A DNA stretch of 64,000 nucleotides from Formosa undariae (GTDB taxonomy: Bacteria; Bacteroidota; Bacteroidia; Flavobacteriales; Flavobacteriaceae). The position numbers were made by a program, and so were the translations under genes. The notes below the pieces were generated by a model that saw nothing but the letters and a program-made list of their open reading frames with translations, had not been told where the DNA came from and made no database searches. Where the stretch lies: the NCBI RefSeq assembly GCF_042427615.1, contig NZ_JBHMEZ010000013.1:186001-250000 (forward strand), read 5' to 3'. Shown here piece after piece: positions 61,316 through 64,000 of this stretch (within the stretch, counting starts at the first letter, position 1; each line of letters begins with the position of its first letter).

Positions 61316-62423
61316 TTAATATATTTAAAATAGGTTTTATACGTGCTTCCCAAGTTGTATTTTGTAAAAAAGTCTGTAAATCTTTTTTATTTACGTTTAA
61401 TTGAATTGCCGATTCAACTGCCAACTCGAAATCTTCAAAAGAATTAGCTATTGATATTAATCCATTAAAATCAACTTCTAATTTATTATGATAGTTATTT
61501 ATCACTATGGCTACTCCATTTAATAAATAATCATATAATTTCATACTATTCACATCAAGTGCAGGGTTTTCAGTATACAAACCTAAAGCGACATCCGTAA
61601 TTTGTAAAATATTAGAAACCTCATTTGGTTCTAAAAAACCATATAATGTAACATTATTATAGGACCTAAAATCTTTTTCAAAATCAGTCTTATAAGCATT
61701 ACCTATAATATGAAATTCCCATTCTGCGTGGTTTTCAACTAACCGTTTCAACCAATCAATTTTCATCCATTTGGATAATGTACCACAATAGGTAATTTGA
61801 GGTTGTTTACAAGCTGATTTTTTTAAAGGAAACCGCATACGCTCAATAAAATTTCCATTTAACACTAATTTAGTTTGATTAAGATCATGCTTATTAAACC
61901 ATTGCAACATAGACCTAGAACTACTTAAAATTAATTTAGCATTTAACCCTGCCTTTAACAACAAATCTTCACGTTCTATTTTTCGATTTAAGGGAATATT
62001 TGGGTCATCGATTATATTATGATCAGTATCAAAAACCATATCTCCTGTTATACCTAAATAACTCCAATCTAGAAATCCTTTAGGCCAATAACACCAAGAA
62101 ACGCATTTTTCTTCTTTAAAATAAAAAGCTTTATGATTAACAGTTTTCAAAAACCATCTATTAAAAACTTTAGAAAATGCTCCTATAAAAGTACGCTCAG
62201 GTAATATCGGAGCTATATAGATGTTCTTAATAATTTGGTTTTTTGGTTTTCTTTTAAATATATTTTTAAAAACCAAAGATCTTGTACAACGTACTATGTT
62301 ATATACATGTGTAACGTTCTCATGCTTTGATAAAGCAAATAAAATAGCATAATTTCGCCTTCTTATATTGGTCTCATTTTGGTCTTCCCATGCACCATCC
62401 GAACCAAAATAATATATAATCAT
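61308..62423 (-). CDS. GT-B glycosyltransferase (TuaH-like)
   Basis: A 371-residue GT-B enzyme with IIYYFGSDGAWEDQNETNIRRRNYAIL in pieces at the N-terminus (YFGSDGAWEDQNETNIRRR), MVFDTDHNIIDDPN near 128, AKLILSSSRSMLQWF near 162, PQITYCGTLSKWMKIDWL near 207 and VALGLYTENPALDVNSMKLYDYLLNGVAIV in pieces. The DTxHN/DDPN block and the C-terminal SMKLYDYL resemble teichuronic-acid TuaH-type transferases. It overlaps both neighbours (8 bp downstream, 4 bp ATGA upstream), so it is fully coupled. Substrate unknown. Confidence 0.8.
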   Translation of the reverse strand: MIIYYFGSDGAWEDQNETNIRRRNYAILFALSKHENVTHVYNIVRCTRSLVFKNIFKRKPKNQIIKNIYIAPILPERTFIGAFSKVFNRWFLKTVNHKAFYFKEEKCVSWCYWPKGFLDWSYLGITGDMVFDTDHNIIDDPNIPLNRKIEREDLLLKAGLNAKLILSSSRSMLQWFNKHDLNQTKLVLNGNFIERMRFPLKKSACKQPQITYCGTLSKWMKIDWLKRLVENHAEWEFHIIGNAYKTDFEKDFRSYNNVTLYGFLEPNEVSNILQITDVALGLYTENPALDVNSMKLYDYLLNGVAIVINNYHNKLEVDFNGLISIANSFEDFELAVESAIQLNVNKKDLQTFLQNTTWEARIKPILNILND

Positions 62424-63436
62424 TTAAACATTTTTTTAATAGACATACCTGTTTTTACAAATTTATCGCCTAAAATCGGAAAAAATATAGCTCGCCAAGT
62501 ATTGGATAATTTCCATCCAACTTTTAAACTCTCTTTTATTAAAAAAAAAGCCAATTTATAATCCTTAGAAGAAATAGCGACTTTATACAAAAAATTTAAA
62601 TAATTTCCTGCAAACAATTTTCCGTTCTCTGCAAGCTTACTTAAGTCCTCAGTAATTATTTCATATTTAATATCTGTCAATGCTTCTCCTCTTTGAAACG
62701 GATCACTTCCCTTCACCATTCGTTCATCTGCATATAGCAAAGCCAAATTCCTAAAAAATGTCCCACTAGATTTATGCATCTGCGTTGCTGACCCAGGATT
62801 TAATCTTAATTTGTAAGGAGACTTATTTAATATTGCAAATTTATATTTTTCTATAATTCGAAGCCATAAATCATTATCCTCACTGGTTAAAAACTCTGTT
62901 CTATAACCTCCAAATTCTTCAAAAATTTCTGTTCTGCATAAAACAGATCCATGAACTATTGGACAGAAGGGTTCAAAGTGTTCTCGTTGTGCATAAATTA
63001 ATTCTTTTCCTTCAAAAATATGATCCTTAGGTTGTAAATGCGATTCAGAAATTTTACTGTTTTCTGTCATAAAATTACAACGGGTAGAGACAGCAGCAAC
63101 ATCTTTATGAGTTTCTAGAAAATTTACCTGCCATTCTAGCATCCACGTTTCAGAAATATCATCGGCATCATGCCGTCTTACATATGGTGTATTTATCATA
63201 GAAAGCCCTTTATTTAGACTTCTAGATACGCCCATATTTTCTTGTTCGACACTAATTATTCTAGAATCTGAATAAGAATCTATAATAGCTTGAGTATTGT
63301 CTTTAGAACCATCATTTATAATTAAAAGATTAAAATTAGAATACGTTTGTGCCAAAATAGAATCTATCGCTTCATTTAAATAAGCGGCGCCATTATATAC
63401 AGGCATTAATATCGTAACAGTAATATCTCTATTCAT
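62420..63436 (-). CDS. glycosyltransferase family 2
   Basis: A 338-residue GT-A enzyme: VTILMPVYNGAAYLNEAIDSILAQ near 6-29 (in pieces ILMPVYNGAAYLNEAIDSI), LLIINDGSKDNTQAII near 35, NMGVSRSLNKGLSMINTPYVRRHDADDISE in pieces with HDADD near 91, and EDNDLWLRIIEKYKFAIL near 183. A helical C-terminus with basic residues follows (IKEGL-like IKESLKVGWKLSN). The TGA stop overlaps the next ATG by four bases. Donor unknown. Confidence 0.9.
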   Translation of the reverse strand: MNRDITVTILMPVYNGAAYLNEAIDSILAQTYSNFNLLIINDGSKDNTQAIIDSYSDSRIISVEQENMGVSRSLNKGLSMINTPYVRRHDADDISETWMLEWQVNFLETHKDVAAVSTRCNFMTENSKISESHLQPKDHIFEGKELIYAQREHFEPFCPIVHGSVLCRTEIFEEFGGYRTEFLTSEDNDLWLRIIEKYKFAILNKSPYKLRLNPGSATQMHKSSGTFFRNLALLYADERMVKGSDPFQRGEALTDIKYEIITEDLSKLAENGKLFAGNYLNFLYKVAISSKDYKLAFFLIKESLKVGWKLSNTWRAIFFPILGDKFVKTGMSIKKMFK

Positions 63437-63465
63437 TACTAAAATAAATTATATTTTTTAATTAC

Positions 63466-64000
63466 TCAATTACAATTCTCAATCTTAATCCAACTCAAAG
63501 GAGTAATATCTGGATTCTCTAAATCTACTTTCTTATACCATTTTTCAGGAGCTACTACTATTTTACCTGGATTATTATTTAACCAAGCAGCCCACCAACT
63601 AAAAGTACTATTAGCTATAATATTATGTTTACACGTTTGCATTAAACGAATATCTTCATGAGGTGTTTCCATATTATGATCTACGAAAACAGTCTTATAT
63701 TCAGTTTTTATATGTGCTTTAACCCACTCTGGATCATCTGAAAACACATAAAACACAGGATTATCTACTGTTTTTAAAATCGTATTAATAGCTTTATTAT
63801 AATAGTCTACAGATAAAACTTGATGTATGTTTTGATAATGTTTATTATTAACATAATCACCTCTTCTGACATGTATAGAAACAGAATTACATGCTTTAAT
63901 ATCATTTTGATACTGTAAGTTTAACCCTTTTGGTTCAGCTTTAAATGATAGATCTTTTAAGATGGTTTCCCGTATGTCTTTAAAATAATTTTCGCATTGC
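63466..64000 (-). CDS. family 11 glycosyltransferase, alpha-1,2-fucosyltransferase type (partial, 5' end beyond window)
   Basis: The frame is open from the TGA stop at 63466-63468 to the window edge, giving 177 C-terminal residues. It contains SIHVRRGDYVNNK, the GDP-fucose-binding HxRRGDY motif shared by alpha-1,2- and alpha-1,6-fucosyltransferases, then FYVFSDDPEWVK, HEDIRLMQTCKHNIIANSTFSWWAAWLN in pieces (CKHNIIANSTFSWWAAWL) and VVAPEKWY, all typical of GT11. No ATG occurs in the visible part, consistent with truncation by the window. It implies fucose or a related sugar in the product. Confidence 0.88.
   Translation of the reverse strand, partial: QCENYFKDIRETILKDLSFKAEPKGLNLQYQNDIKACNSVSIHVRRGDYVNNKHYQNIHQVLSVDYYNKAINTILKTVDNPVFYVFSDDPEWVKAHIKTEYKTVFVDHNMETPHEDIRLMQTCKHNIIANSTFSWWAAWLNNNPGKIVVAPEKWYKKVDLENPDITPLSWIKIENCN

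Overview
The window comes from a member of the Bacteroidota, most likely a marine Flavobacteriaceae. The evidence is low G+C, promoters of the TAnnTTTG type, almost no Shine-Dalgarno sequences, type IX secretion genes (a Plug/DUF5103 protein and a PorT/SprT-like barrel), a TamL-type BamA lipoprotein, a compact primary sigma factor without region 1.1, and a full Na+-pumping NQR operon.

Region 1 (1-38.5 kb) is housekeeping sequence. It holds the gpmI tail, a small HAD protein, map with a methyltransferase, a DUF423 protein, and the minus-strand nqrABCDEF operon, followed after a terminator by a small conserved gene and apbE (NQR flavinylation). Next come Plug/DUF5103, apaG, pruA, two tandem lactonase-like lipoproteins, rsmG, a fatty-acid desaturase and an aminotransferase. 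After these lie an MBOAT acyltransferase with its SGNH-like partner, trkH/trkA, menG-porT, a SpoU rRNA/tRNA methyltransferase, tamL, fba, accD, rpsO, pnp, rpoD, rpe and a small outer-membrane barrel. Most transcription units end in strong intrinsic terminators.

Region 2 (38.5-39.36 kb) is an 875-bp gene-free stretch between convergent units, with a terminator at each end and no intact gene that I can see.

Region 3 (39.36-64 kb, running off the right end) is a single-strand (minus) exopolysaccharide/capsule cluster. It contains wzc, wza (with its own promoter), a WecA/TagO-like initiating transferase, UDP-glucuronate decarboxylase (UDP-xylose supply), a Wzy-like polymerase, thirteen glycosyltransferases (the last, an alpha-1,2-fucosyltransferase type, is cut by the window edge), two intact hexapeptide acyltransferases and a second MBOAT/SGNH pair. 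It also carries decay: a hexapeptide acyltransferase with an in-frame stop, and a 38-codon remnant matching the C-terminus of a neighbouring GT2. No Wzx flippase lies in the window. Several cluster genes start with TTG or GTG directly after the preceding stop codon, which suggests translational coupling.

I found no convincing new defence system or mobile element. The points most worth a second look are the cysteine-free AccD N-terminus, the non-canonical NqrB flavinylation motif, the real Shine-Dalgarno in front of rpoD, the duplicated MBOAT/SGNH module, the large hairpins upstream of one MBOAT gene, and the cassette decay in the polysaccharide cluster.
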